From Bombilactobacillus apium (lineage in GTDB: Bacteria > Bacillota > Bacilli > Lactobacillales > Lactobacillaceae), in the NCBI RefSeq assembly GCF_013385145.1, contig NZ_JABZEC010000006.1, positions 62,001 to 126,000 on the forward strand: a DNA stretch of 64,000 bases. The letters run 5' to 3'. Below the pieces are notes generated by a model. The model did no database searches. It worked only from the letters and a program-made list of their open reading frames with translations, and was not told the origin of the DNA. Shown piece by piece: positions 17,316-25,004 of the stretch. The translations under genes were made by a program, and so were the position numbers. Within the stretch, counting starts at the first letter, position 1; each line of letters begins with the position of its first letter.

Positions 17316-18267
17316 GAAATTAATTGGTATTGATTTAGGAGGGACGACCACCAAATTCGCGATTTTAACTCTCGCAGGAGAAGTTCAACAACGTTGGAGT
17401 ATTCAAACTGATGTTTTAAATGATGGTAATAATATTATTCCCAATATCATTGAGACAATTAATCATCATTTGAAGATGTATCAAATGAGTCCCGAACAAT
17501 TTTTAGGAATTGGAATTGGGACACCAGGAAGTGTTGACTATTCAACTGGAACTGTTGAAAGCGCCTTTAACCTTAATTGGGATCGACCAATCGCGATCAG
17601 ACAAGAGATTGAAGCTGGAACTGGAATTAAAGTTATTGTTGAAAATGACGCTAACGTGGCTGCTTTAGGCGAACGTTGGAAAGGTGCTGGCGATAATGCT
17701 CTAGATGTTGCCTTTGTAACCTTAGGTACCGGAGTTGGTGGCGGAATTGTTCAAGGCGGTCACATTGTTCATGGTCACGGAGGTTCAGCTGGGGAAATTG
17801 GACATATGACTTTGGATCCGGCGGGCTACCAATGTACCTGTGGCAAAAAGGGCTGTTTAGAGACGGTTGCCTCAGCTACCGGTGTAGTCCGGGTAGCTCG
17901 CGATGCTGCACAAGAATATGCTGGTGATTCTCAACTAAAGGCTAAACTAGACGATGGCCAAGATATTACCTCTAAGGATATTTTTGATTTAGCAAAACAA
18001 GATGATCCTTTAGCACTTCGAGTAGTTGACTATGTCTGCAACCAGTTGGGATTAGCCTTAAGTGTTGTCGGAGTTACTTTAAACCCCGAATACATTATTA
18101 TTGGCGGTGGCGTCTCTAATGCTGGTGACTTTCTATTAGAAAAAGTTGATACTGCCTATCAAAAATATGTTTTCCCCGCAGTTTCTAAAACCACGACTTT
18201 GAAATTAGCAACTTTGGGTAACGAAGCCGGCGTAATCGGCGCAGCTTCCTTAGTTTTAGATAATTAG
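17308..18267 (+). CDS. glcK: glucokinase (ROK family)
   Basis: A 319-residue ROK sugar kinase that phosphorylates glucose with ATP. IGIDLGGTTTKFAIL near the N-terminus binds phosphate. VENDANVAALGE contains the catalytic Asp, GTGVGGGIV follows, and the ROK zinc motif is GHMTLDPAGYQCTCGKKGCLET, with its histidine and three cysteines. The start at 17308 overlaps the yqgQ stop. It supplies glucose 6-phosphate from non-PTS glucose and from glucose released inside the cell. Confidence 0.96.
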   Translation: MDKKLIGIDLGGTTTKFAILTLAGEVQQRWSIQTDVLNDGNNIIPNIIETINHHLKMYQMSPEQFLGIGIGTPGSVDYSTGTVESAFNLNWDRPIAIRQEIEAGTGIKVIVENDANVAALGERWKGAGDNALDVAFVTLGTGVGGGIVQGGHIVHGHGGSAGEIGHMTLDPAGYQCTCGKKGCLETVASATGVVRVARDAAQEYAGDSQLKAKLDDGQDITSKDIFDLAKQDDPLALRVVDYVCNQLGLALSVVGVTLNPEYIIIGGGVSNAGDFLLEKVDTAYQKYVFPAVSKTTTLKLATLGNEAGVIGAASLVLDN

Positions 18268-18282
18268 TAGGGAGGAAACAAA

Positions 18283-18684
18283 GTGTCTTTTCTTAATTCG
18301 TTAATTTTAGTTATTTTAATTTTTGCAGTTTACTATGGTGGTTCATGGCTTTATTATTACTTACGGGCCCGGCAATTAGGTGGTGCCTTAGAAGAAGAAG
18401 AATTTGAATCAACCATGCGCAAAGCCCAATTAATTGATCTGCGTGAAAAGAAATATTTTGATTCGGGACATATTTTAGGAGCACGTAATTTACCTTATAC
18501 TCAATTAAAAATGTTGGCTACAGAATTGCGCCCTGATTTACCGGTTTATTTGTATGAACAGGGTAGTAGTTTAAGCGTTCGAGCAGCTTTAAAACTTAAG
18601 AAAAAGGGTTTTACTTCCGTTAAATGGCTGAAACACGGTTATAGCGAATGGAATGGTAAAACTAAAAAAACTACTAAGATTTAA
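18283..18684 (+). CDS. membrane-anchored rhodanese-like protein without catalytic Cys
   Basis: A 133-residue protein with one N-terminal membrane helix (about 5-27), then a rhodanese domain. The LIDLREKKYFDSGHILGARNLPY segment is typical of the fold. The active-site loop, normally Cys followed by six residues, reads YLYEQGSSLS, so the cysteine is replaced and sulfurtransferase activity is unlikely. GTG start with GGAGG upstream, 15 bases after glcK, therefore in the same operon. The same cysteine-less version sits after glcK in other lactobacilli; its role is unknown. Confidence 0.85.
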   Translation: MSFLNSLILVILIFAVYYGGSWLYYYLRARQLGGALEEEEFESTMRKAQLIDLREKKYFDSGHILGARNLPYTQLKMLATELRPDLPVYLYEQGSSLSVRAALKLKKKGFTSVKWLKHGYSEWNGKTKKTTKI

Positions 18685-18703
18685 ATATAAAGGTAAACAA
18701 AAT

Positions 18704-18737
18704 TAAAGAGCGAATGGATTTTTCATTCGCTCTTTCG
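18704..18737 (+). terminator. terminator of the rhomboid-glcK operon
   Basis: AAAGAGCGAATG pairs with CATTCGCTCTTT. The A/T flanks are symmetric, so it may serve both strands. Confidence 0.85.
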
Positions 18738-18815
18738 TGTATCAAATGGAATTATTTAACTGGAAAAAGGCATCTTGGTCACACTTATTGCTAATCCTAC
18801 TAATTAAGAGTTAAA

Positions 18816-19001
18816 TTAGTGCACGTGTGCGGAATGAGCCTTCCGATTAGCTCGGCGGCGGTTATCTTCAATCCGCTGGTCAGCCTGGGATTGGGGTTGA
18901 ATAACCCTTTTCTTGTAAGTAAAAACTGATCCGGCAACTGCACCCGCAGTAGCTAAAGAACCGATGATGACCCCTTTGATTAAACTGCCTTTAGAACTCA
19001 T
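18816..19001 (-). CDS. DUF3042 family small membrane protein
   Basis: A 61-residue protein with a Gly/Ala-rich membrane helix (about 8-27) followed by a basic segment (FTYKKRVIQPQSQ) and a helical tail ending in His residues. This is the DUF3042 pattern common in Lactobacillales. It has a GGAGG upstream on the minus strand and is transcribed alone. Function is unknown; it is sometimes listed among small stress-associated membrane proteins, but nothing in the sequence shows this. Confidence 0.8.
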   Translation of the reverse strand: MSSKGSLIKGVIIGSLATAGAVAGSVFTYKKRVIQPQSQADQRIEDNRRRANRKAHSAHVH

Positions 19002-19104
19002 AATGTTTACCTCCTTAAAGATCTACTTTTATTATCACCAACTTGAGTTCTAATTTCAACCAAAACTAACTTTTTACCTTAGTTGATGCTATTAGGAGAA
19101 ATTT

Positions 19105-20031
19105 ATGAAACCCAAAGCCATTATTATTTTAGGACCAACAGCAGTTGGCAAAACAGCTCTCGGCATTGAATTAGCCCAGCGATTTTCGGGAGAGATTATT
19201 TCTGGTGATTCCATGCAGATTTATCGCCATTTGGATATTGGCACGGCTAAAGCTACGCCGGCAGAAAGAAAACAAATTCCCCATCATCTTTTAGATATTC
19301 AAACGATTCAAGCAGATTATAGTGCCTACCAATTCCAACAAGCAGCCCAGAGGTTAATTATCCGGATAAATCAAGAGAAAAAATTACCAATTGTCGTTGG
19401 CGGAACCGGTTTTTACTTGAAAGCTCTCATTGATCATTTGAATTTAGGGGGCGAACACAGTACTGATCAGAACCATCAGATCCGCCAACAATTGGAGCGT
19501 CGTTTGCAGCAGGAGGGGGCGCAAGCTTTATGGCAAGAGCTAGCCGCCCAAGACCCAGAAGCAGCCGCAAAAATTCCTCCGCAAAATACGCATCGCTTAC
19601 TACGAGCCCTGACGGTTTTGCAGTTAACGGGCCAAACTTTCAGTCAGCAATTAGCTCCTGAACAATCACTAGATTGTTTAATTTTAGGATTGACTGCGGA
19701 TCGGAAATTATTGTATCAAAGAATTGACCAACGGGTGGAACAGATGGTGAATCAGGGGTTAGAGCAAGAAGCCCGCTGGTTGTATGAACGTCGTCAAGCT
19801 GCCGGTTCGGCCTTACAAGCTATCGGCTATAAAGAGTGGTTTCCTTATTTTGACGGAAGCCAAACTAAGGCGCGAACAGTGGAACTAATTCAACGAAATT
19901 CTCGTCGTTTTGCCAAACGACAACTAACTTATTTTCGGCATCAGCTAACAGTTCATTGGTTTGATTTATTAGAAGAACCCCAGCAGCGATGCCGCTTGGA
20001 GTTAATGGTTCAAAAATTTTGGCAAAAATAA
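19105..20031 (+). CDS. miaA: tRNA dimethylallyltransferase
   Basis: A 308-residue enzyme that prenylates A37 of tRNAs reading codons beginning with U. The P-loop GPTAVGKTALG is at residues 10-20, SGDSMQIYRHLDIGTAKATP at 33-52, and VVGGTGFYLKALI near 99-111. The helical insertion for tRNA binding is in the middle of the protein, and the C-terminal QLTYFRHQ is typical. The ATG has AGGAG upstream. miaA directly before glnRA is the usual Bacilli order, though a GlnR box separates the transcription units here. Confidence 0.96.
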   Translation: MKPKAIIILGPTAVGKTALGIELAQRFSGEIISGDSMQIYRHLDIGTAKATPAERKQIPHHLLDIQTIQADYSAYQFQQAAQRLIIRINQEKKLPIVVGGTGFYLKALIDHLNLGGEHSTDQNHQIRQQLERRLQQEGAQALWQELAAQDPEAAAKIPPQNTHRLLRALTVLQLTGQTFSQQLAPEQSLDCLILGLTADRKLLYQRIDQRVEQMVNQGLEQEARWLYERRQAAGSALQAIGYKEWFPYFDGSQTKARTVELIQRNSRRFAKRQLTYFRHQLTVHWFDLLEEPQQRCRLELMVQKFWQK

Positions 20032-20038
20032 TATTTGA

Positions 20039-20055
20039 TGTCAGGAAAGCTAACA
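20039..20055 (+). promoter_or_regulatory. GlnR/TnrA box
   Basis: TGTCAGGAAAGCTAACA fits the TGTNA-N7-TNACA consensus at every fixed position and lies 7 bases upstream of the -35 of the glnRA promoter. The position suits autorepression of glnRA when glutamine is plentiful. Confidence 0.85.
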
Positions 20056-20062
20056 TGAAATA

Positions 20063-20091
20063 TTGACGGTTTTCTCAGAAGTTGTTATAGT
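20063..20091 (+). promoter_or_regulatory. glnRA promoter
   Basis: TTGACG and TATAGT with a 17-base spacer, 24 bases before the glnR start. Confidence 0.8.
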
Positions 20092-20114
20092 GATCCCAGT
20101 TCGAGGTTAAAGAG

Positions 20115-20486
20115 ATGCGTGAAAAAGAATTACGTCAGAGTTTAGCGGTTTTAACCGTTAGTTCAACCATGAAATTAACAGGCTTATCGGCGCGCCAATT
20201 ACGTTATTACGAATCTTTTGAGTTAGTTAAACCCCAACGAAGTACAGGTAATCAACGTCTATATTCTTTAAATGATATTAATCGTTTATTAGAAATAAAA
20301 GATTACTTGGATTCGGGAATGACTATGAAAGAGGTTCGGCGTGTTTTGGGAGCCTCAATTAAGCCAGAAGTTACAGCGACCACTACTTCGGCGATCACGG
20401 ATACTCAAGCTCGAAAGATTTTTCAAGAAGATATGTTGCGGGCGGGTCAATGGTTAGATAATCAAGGCCCGAATAGTTTAGGTTAA
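20115..20486 (+). CDS. glnR: MerR-family nitrogen regulator GlnR
   Basis: A 123-residue repressor of nitrogen assimilation. The N-terminal MerR winged helix contains KLTGLSARQLRYYESFELVKPQRSTGNQRLYS. The C-terminal tail (about 85-123) is the region that senses feedback-inhibited glutamine synthetase. The start ATG has GAGG upstream. It is 18 bases from glnA, and its operator box lies at its own promoter. Confidence 0.95.
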   Translation: MREKELRQSLAVLTVSSTMKLTGLSARQLRYYESFELVKPQRSTGNQRLYSLNDINRLLEIKDYLDSGMTMKEVRRVLGASIKPEVTATTTSAITDTQARKIFQEDMLRAGQWLDNQGPNSLG

Positions 20487-20504
20487 TAAGGAGCGGACTT
20501 TTTA

Positions 20505-21845
20505 ATGGCTAGAAAACAGTATACGGCGGATGAAATTCGAAGTATGGCTCAAGCAGAACAAGTTGCATTTTTGCGGTTGATGTTTACAGATATTAATGGA
20601 ATTATTAAAAATGTCGAAGTACCAATCGATCAATTGGATAAAGTTCTAGCTAATAAAGCGACTCTAGATGGTTCTTCAATCGATGGCTTTGTACGAATTG
20701 AAGAAAGTGATATGCTTCTCTATCCTGATCTTAGTACTTGGTTAATCTTTCCTTGGAATTCGGAGCATGGCAAGGTTGCTCGCCTAATCTGTAACATTCA
20801 CATGGCCGATGGCACTGAGTTTGTAGGTGATCCCCGGAATAACTTAATCCGAGTGATTAAAAAGATGCAAGCCGCCGGTTTTTCTAGTTTTAATATTGGG
20901 CCGGAACCAGAATTTTTCTTATTTAAATTAGATGAGAAAGGTGAGCCAACCTTAAATCTAAACGATAATGGTGGTTATTTTGACTTCGAGCCGGTTGATT
21001 TAGGAGAGAATTGCCGCCGCGATATCGTTTTAGAGTTAGAGAAGATGGGCTTCGAGGTTGAGGCTAGTCACCATGAAGTTGCTCCAGGGCAACATGAAAT
21101 CGACTTTAAATATGCTGACGCACTTGAGGCCGCTGACGATATTCAAACCTTTAAATTAGTTGTTCGAACAATTGCCCGCAAGCATGGCTTGCATGCTACC
21201 TTTATGCCAAAACCACTTGAAGGAATTAATGGTTCCGGAATGCATATTAACATGTCTCTCTTTCAAAAAGGGCAAAATGTCTTCTATGATCCAGAGACTA
21301 AGAATCAGCTTTCCCAAACAGCAATGTATTTCCTTAACGGTTTAATGGAGCATGCACGGGCTTTGACCGCCATTAATAATCCAACTGTAAATTCTTATAA
21401 ACGTTTAGTGCCTGGATATGAAGCTCCAGTTTACGTTGCCTGGTCGGGAAAGAATCGCTCACCGTTAATTCGGGTGCCAATGTCGAGAAAACAAGGAACT
21501 CGTCTAGAGATGCGGAGTGTTGACCCGACGGCTAATCCTTATTTAACAATTGCAGCAATTTTAGATTGTGGCTTGCAAGGGATTAAAGAACAAAAGGATC
21601 CTGTGGCTCCAGTTAACCGGAATATTTATACCATGACCGAAGAAGAGCGAGCAGCTAATCAAATCGATGATCTGCCTTCAACCTTACACAATGCGGTTAA
21701 GGCGTTGAAACGCGACCCGATTGTGATTGCTTCTTTAGGAGACCATATTTATAAGAGCTTTGTCGATTCAAGAGAGCTCGAATGGTCAGCTTATTGTCAG
21801 ACGGTTTCTAGTTGGGAACGGAAGCAATACCTGAAACGCTTCTAA
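20505..21845 (+). CDS. glnA: glutamine synthetase, type I (GSI-alpha)
   Basis: A 446-residue glutamine synthetase forming glutamine from glutamate, ammonia and ATP in a dodecamer. Seen motifs are [16 protein letters not shown], the metal-binding [19 protein letters not shown], the [13 protein letters not shown]-site segment and [12 protein letters not shown]. The adenylylation-loop signature of the GSI-beta type is absent, and the length matches the feedback-inhibited GSI-alpha form that signals to GlnR. AAGGAG lies 12 bases upstream. Confidence 0.97.
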   Translation: MARKQYTADEIRSMAQAEQVAFLRLMFTDINGIIKNVEVPIDQLDKVLANKATLDGSSIDGFVRIEESDMLLYPDLSTWLIFPWNSEHGKVARLICNIHMADGTEFVGDPRNNLIRVIKKMQAAGFSSFNIGPEPEFFLFKLDEKGEPTLNLNDNGGYFDFEPVDLGENCRRDIVLELEKMGFEVEASHHEVAPGQHEIDFKYADALEAADDIQTFKLVVRTIARKHGLHATFMPKPLEGINGSGMHINMSLFQKGQNVFYDPETKNQLSQTAMYFLNGLMEHARALTAINNPTVNSYKRLVPGYEAPVYVAWSGKNRSPLIRVPMSRKQGTRLEMRSVDPTANPYLTIAAILDCGLQGIKEQKDPVAPVNRNIYTMTEEERAANQIDDLPSTLHNAVKALKRDPIVIASLGDHIYKSFVDSRELEWSAYCQTVSSWERKQYLKRF

Positions 21846-21852
21846 AATAGTG

Positions 21853-21882
21853 TTGACAAGTAACTAAGGATTTATCTATAAT
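21853..21882 (+). promoter_or_regulatory. promoter of tRNA-Arg
   Basis: Consensus TTGACA and TATAAT with an 18-base spacer, 12 bases before the mature tRNA. The promoter lies within an inverted repeat, CAAGTAAC (21857-21864) and GTTACTTG (21883-21890). Confidence 0.85.
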
Positions 21883-21893
21883 GTTACTTGTTT

Positions 21894-21967
21894 GTCGCAG
21901 TGGCTCAGCTGGATAGAGCAACGGTCTTCTAAACCGTAGGTCGTGAGTTCGAATCTCACCTGCGACA
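21894..21967 (+). tRNA. tRNA-Arg (anticodon TCT)
   Basis: A 74-base cloverleaf. The acceptor stem GTCGCAG/CTGCGAC is complete with discriminator A. The D-loop is GCTCAGCTGGATAGAGC, the anticodon loop CTTCTAA gives TCT (reads AGA/AGG), and the T-arm is GTGAGTTCGAATCTCAC. CCA is not encoded. It lies at the edge of an integrase locus and tRNA-Arg genes are frequent phage attachment sites. I found no second copy of its 3' end in the window. Confidence 0.97.
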
Positions 21968-21981
21968 TAAAAGCGTAATTC

Positions 21982-22014
21982 AACCGCAAGCTAACCTTAG
22001 CCTTGCGGTTTTTT
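21982..22014 (+). terminator. tRNA terminator
   Basis: AACCGCAAG pairs with CTTGCGGTT, followed by TTTT, 15 bases after the tRNA. Confidence 0.85.
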
Positions 22015-22075
22015 AATACTTTAAAAAGCTTGATAGACCGGGCAGAAGACCAGTATTAAAGCCTTCGAGATTTGT

Positions 22076-22131
22076 GTGCACAATTGGTGCACATTTTAAA
22101 AAATATTAATTTGCGTGCACATTATGTGCAC
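22076..22131. repeat. four phased GTGCAC sites, possible integrase arm sites
   Basis: GTGCAC occurs at 22076, 22087, 22115 and 22126, with centre distances of 11, 28 and 11 bases. It forms two similar pairs flanked by AT-rich sequence, between the tRNA and the 3' end of the integrase gene. Tyrosine integrases bind arm sites near their att core, and this is the place expected for them. No binding data exist here, so the role is inferred. Confidence 0.5.
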
Positions 22132-22176
22132 AATTTAGTGGCTAAAAAAGGCTGGCAAATCAACGATAAAGGGTAT

Positions 22177-22208
22177 AAAAAAGGACACTCCAAATTTGAA
22201 GTGCACTT
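22177..22208 (-). terminator. putative terminator of the integrase gene
   Basis: On the minus strand AAGTGCACTT pairs imperfectly with GGAGTGTCC and is followed by TTTTTT. It starts at the integrase stop codon. Confidence 0.5.
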
Positions 22209-23314
22209 TAAATTTCACCAATAGCTTTTAGAGCATTGTTTTTATCTTCGATACGCTTATCTTGAAGCAGATGAATATAAACTCTTAATGTAATACTAGT
22301 ATCAGAATGACCCAATCGTTCGGCAATGTAATCAACGTCGACGCCTTTAGAAATCAGAATTGAAGCATGGGTATGACGCAACCCATGGAAAGTAATAATG
22401 TTTTGAGAATGAACTTCAGGGCTTTTTAAAGCAGCTACCAAAACTTTGTTAGCGCCATTGTCAGAGACAATATTCAGAGACAATATAATGACGGTTATTG
22501 AGAAAAATTAATTGATTGGTATTCTTAAATCCTTGCTTAAAAAAGAGTTTACGCTGAATTTGTTTCAATTCCTTTAGTAACTCACAGGTTTTAGTGTCTA
22601 TATCAATGGATCTAACGGAACTCTTTGTTTTAGTTGGTTTAAAACCTACGCGAGTAATATAATCATAAGTTTTATTGATGTTTACAGTTTTATTATTAAA
22701 ATCAATATCAGGCCAAGTAAGTCCCACTATTTCGCCATAGCGACACCCTGTGGCAAGTGCAAAGAGAATGATACTGCTTTTAAGGAGCGTCTTTCATAAG
22801 CGTACTGTTTGAGTCGTGAAGCCTCGTCTAATTCTAAAAACTTTAAATTATCTGCTTTGGGTTCTGAACCACTAATCAAAATATTATGAGTAAAATCACG
22901 ATAGATTAATTGTTCCTCAATGGCTTCATGAACAATCGTGCTTACATATCCGTTTACTCTTCGTACACTAGCTTTTGAACGATTAACAGAATACTGATCT
23001 ATAAATTGCTGATAATTAGCTTTAGTAATATCTTTAAGAAGAGTATTACCAAAGTATTCGTAAATCTTTTTTCCGAAAGCAAGGTATCTTAATTCTGTAT
23101 TACGCGAATATTTTCCAAGTTTATAAACTTGAATCCAGTTACTAAAATAATCAGCAAATGTAATTATTTCACGTTTTTCTACATTTGTAGCTTTTTTTCT
23201 TAATTCAATTTCTCGGGCTGCATCCGTTGCATCAGATTTTCGTTTGAATCCAGATTTATCAATAAAAGACACACGACATCCCCACGTTTTTCCACGTTTA
23301 TAGATTTGGGCCAT
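22208..23314 (-). pseudogene. int: tyrosine recombinase (phage-type integrase), two frameshifts
   Basis: Three adjacent frames together make about 370 residues, the length of a temperate-phage integrase. The first (23314-22727) has the N-terminal AP2-like region (MAQIYKRGKTWGCRVSF) and the SAM-like core-binding domain. The second (from about 22770 to 22464) has the first catalytic Arg in TGCRYGEIVGLTW. The third (to 22208) has HGLRHTHASIL and LGHSDTSITLRVYIHL, with the remaining Arg/His and the Tyr nucleophile. All catalytic residues survive but in different frames. The first break is a one-base loss near 22770. The second is a perfect 13-bp tandem duplication at 22461-22486; removing one copy restores the frame. 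The family integrates into tRNA genes, and tRNA-Arg lies 240 bases away. The product is unlikely to be active. Confidence 0.92.
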
Positions 23315-23336
23315 AGTTAGACCTCCCTTAGCGTAA

Positions 23337-23726
23337 CTAATTTTCTAAAATTGATTTTAAACCATCAGTTAACACTTGACTGAAGTTGATATTTTGCTCT
23401 TTGCCCAATTCGTTTAAATAATTAGGGATTGTCAAAGTTTTCTTGATAGCCTTTTGATCATGCTTTCTTCGATACGTATCTATATTTACATCGATTAACG
23501 TAGCGGTTCCTTCATCTATATGTGGCAAAGCAGTATTTGATTCAGGAATGGATTCATGGTTATCTTCGCGATCTAAGATTGTTAAGCCAATATAGTCACG
23601 AGCCATCTCCATAGCATTAGCAATAGAAGTTCCTTGGGTAAATCCATTTAAGTCAGGAATTTGGACGAAGTACGGGACCTTATCTTGAGAATCTTTAGTA
23701 ATAATAATTGGATAAACTACGTTCAT
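23337..23726 (-). CDS. hicB: HicB-family antitoxin
   Basis: A 129-residue antitoxin. The N-terminal degenerate RNase-H-like fold starts MNVVYPIIITKD and contains VPYFVQIPDLNGFTQGTSIANAMEMARDYIG, the HicB core. The C-terminal segment (about 95-129, KKTLTIPNYLNELGKEQNINFSQVLTDGLK) looks like a ribbon-helix-helix DNA-binding domain, so it probably represses its own promoter. It follows hicA after about 37 bases on the minus strand. The frame is intact although the partner toxin carries a stop codon. It lies next to a decayed integrase, so it was probably element cargo. Confidence 0.88.
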   Translation of the reverse strand: MNVVYPIIITKDSQDKVPYFVQIPDLNGFTQGTSIANAMEMARDYIGLTILDREDNHESIPESNTALPHIDEGTATLIDVNIDTYRRKHDQKAIKKTLTIPNYLNELGKEQNINFSQVLTDGLKSILEN

Positions 23727-23763
23727 AATTTTGCCTCCTAATTTGACAACAATGAAACAGACC

Positions 23764-23937
23764 TTATTTCAGGTCATGTTTCTTAATAATTGCTTTAGCA
23801 AGTCGTTCATTAATATCTGGGTGACGGGGAATTGTCTCTTTAGTCTTTCCATTACTCCAGATATCATGATTACCGCCATGACGGTATAAGTATCAACCTT
23901 TTTGCTTTAACAATTTTAGAAGAACGTTTCGTTTCAT
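23764..23937 (-). pseudogene. hicA: HicA-family mRNA interferase toxin with nonsense codon
   Basis: The frame from ATG 23937 to TAA 23764 encodes a 57-residue HicA-like protein: MKRNVLLKLLKQKG, stop, YLYRHGGNHDIWSNGK, then TIPRHPDINERLAKAII. Codon 15 is TGA (23893-23895) where the family has Trp (GWY), so one G-to-A change explains it. The GGNHDIW segment carries the catalytic His, and the C-terminal PRHPDINE is typical. GGAG lies 7 bases upstream of the ATG. Without a restart the toxin would be a 14-residue peptide. TGA read-through is not expected in this group. Confidence 0.85.
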
Positions 23938-23965
23938 TGTTGCTCCTTTCTTAATTACAATACTT

Positions 23966-23994
23966 ATTATACACGTGTTATTGATACGTGTAAA
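23966..23994 (-). promoter_or_regulatory. hicAB promoter with operator-like inverted repeat
   Basis: On the minus strand TTTACA and TATAAT are 17 bases apart. The inverted repeat TACACGT (23970-23976) and ACGTGTA (23986-23992) occupies the spacer and touches both hexamers, the place expected for autorepression by HicB. Confidence 0.75.
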
Positions 23995-24008
23995 GTATGA
24001 ACTTAAAT

Positions 24009-24033
24009 AAAAAATAGCCTCAGAACTGGCTAT
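24009..24033 (-). terminator. orphan minus-strand terminator
   Basis: On the minus strand ATAGCC pairs with GGCTAT across 8 bases and is followed by TTTTTT. No minus-strand gene lies upstream (24080-25700), so the gene it served seems to have been deleted. Confidence 0.6.
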
Positions 24034-24035
24034 CA

Positions 24036-24080
24036 CCTGTACCGATCCCCAAAAATCTAACTTCTGGAGGTCACTACAGG
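24036..24080. repeat. 15-bp imperfect inverted repeat
   Basis: CCTGTA..GATCCCC pairs with GGAGGTC..TACAGG around a 15-base centre. The arms resemble TGTA-type ends of IS3/IS150-group elements brought together, but no transposase is near. It could equally be a hairpin. Confidence 0.4.
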
Positions 24081-24467
24081 GCATTCTATCAAATATAAAT
24101 TATCTATTTTGAATAACTTGTGAGGCTTTCTTATTTTCGACCATTTTTTTCTTGCAATATATAATTCGTCTTGTTGAATTTTAAATGTGTTGTTAAGGGA
24201 TCGGGTTAGATCAAATTTGCTAATTTTTGCGTTATTATAATAGTTTCAATAAGGAGTAAAATTAGTTTTAAAACATTAATTAAGATTCAATTAAAGTTAA
24301 TGTTTTGTTCTTTATTCCTTGGTTTTATGACTCGAGAGGTCAAGAAAATACCATTTTGACTGCTGCTAAATATGATAATTTAATATTTTCTTTAAGGGAA
24401 AAAGTTGGTTTCTTTTACGAAGAGCTTCATGATAGAATTAACTATAAAATCTTAATGGGGCTAAAAT
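24081..24467. other. AT-rich spacer without a recognisable gene
   Basis: The stretch has stops in all frames except a short one from 24305 that I could not support as a gene. A TATAAT occurs near 24235 without a good -35. It is the deleted-looking joint between the element remnant and the lipoprotein gene. Confidence 0.5.
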
Positions 24468-25004
24468 ATGATGAGCGTAAAAAAATCTAAATTTGGCAAA
24501 GTATTTATCATGAGTTTAATCGGGTTAGTGATGATGACTGGCTGTCAGGGGAAGCAAACACACAGTACAGCTAGCAAAAAATCGTCGACTGAAGAAGTAA
24601 TGGTCAGCAATGTCCAGCTAAAAGAAGCTTTTTTAAAACAAATGGATGATTATGGCCATTTGATGGATAAGTATGCCGACAGTATTTCCCAACAGAAAAA
24701 CTTGATGGCCCAACCGGCAGCCAAGATTGATCGGGATACTGCAGCGTTGGATCGGAGAATTCGTAATAATTCTTTAAATCATACGACTACTAGTCATTTA
24801 CTCCAATTTACAGGCGACTTAAGACAATTTGCTCAATTACTATCGCAAAATAAAGCCAGTGCTAAAAAAGTTGCCCAACGCTTGAATCAGGAAATTTCTC
24901 AGTTAGAAACTGAATTGAAAGTCAGTGCTGATGAATTACCAGCATCAGTGAATAGATCAACCCAGAAACTGGATCAGATCCAACAGACCCAGGCAAAAAA
25001 GTGA
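24468..25004 (+). CDS. predicted lipoprotein of unknown function
   Basis: A 178-residue secreted protein. The basic N-terminus and hydrophobic stretch end in the lipobox MMTGC, with lipidated Cys26. A Ser/Thr/Lys-rich linker (27-42) leads to an all-helical region with heptad-like spacing (45-178), rich in Gln, Leu and Lys. I do not recognise the domain; it resembles the general class of small helical surface lipoproteins. GGGG lies 7 bases before ATG 24468; a second ATG follows directly. It is not clearly in an operon with the downstream HTH gene, which starts 215 bases later. The frame is intact, unlike several neighbours. Confidence 0.75.
   Translation: MMSVKKSKFGKVFIMSLIGLVMMTGCQGKQTHSTASKKSSTEEVMVSNVQLKEAFLKQMDDYGHLMDKYADSISQQKNLMAQPAAKIDRDTAALDRRIRNNSLNHTTTSHLLQFTGDLRQFAQLLSQNKASAKKVAQRLNQEISQLETELKVSADELPASVNRSTQKLDQIQQTQAKK

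Noticed and set aside
24036-24080. Solo insertion sequence or MITE
   Set aside because: The arms are only about 15 bp with mismatches, there is no target duplication that I can identify and no second copy in the window. It is kept as a repeat only.
24305-24490. 61-codon open frame in the gap before the lipoprotein gene
   Set aside because: No ribosome binding site, no recognisable family, and it overlaps the lipoprotein start in another frame. It may be a remnant but I cannot support it.
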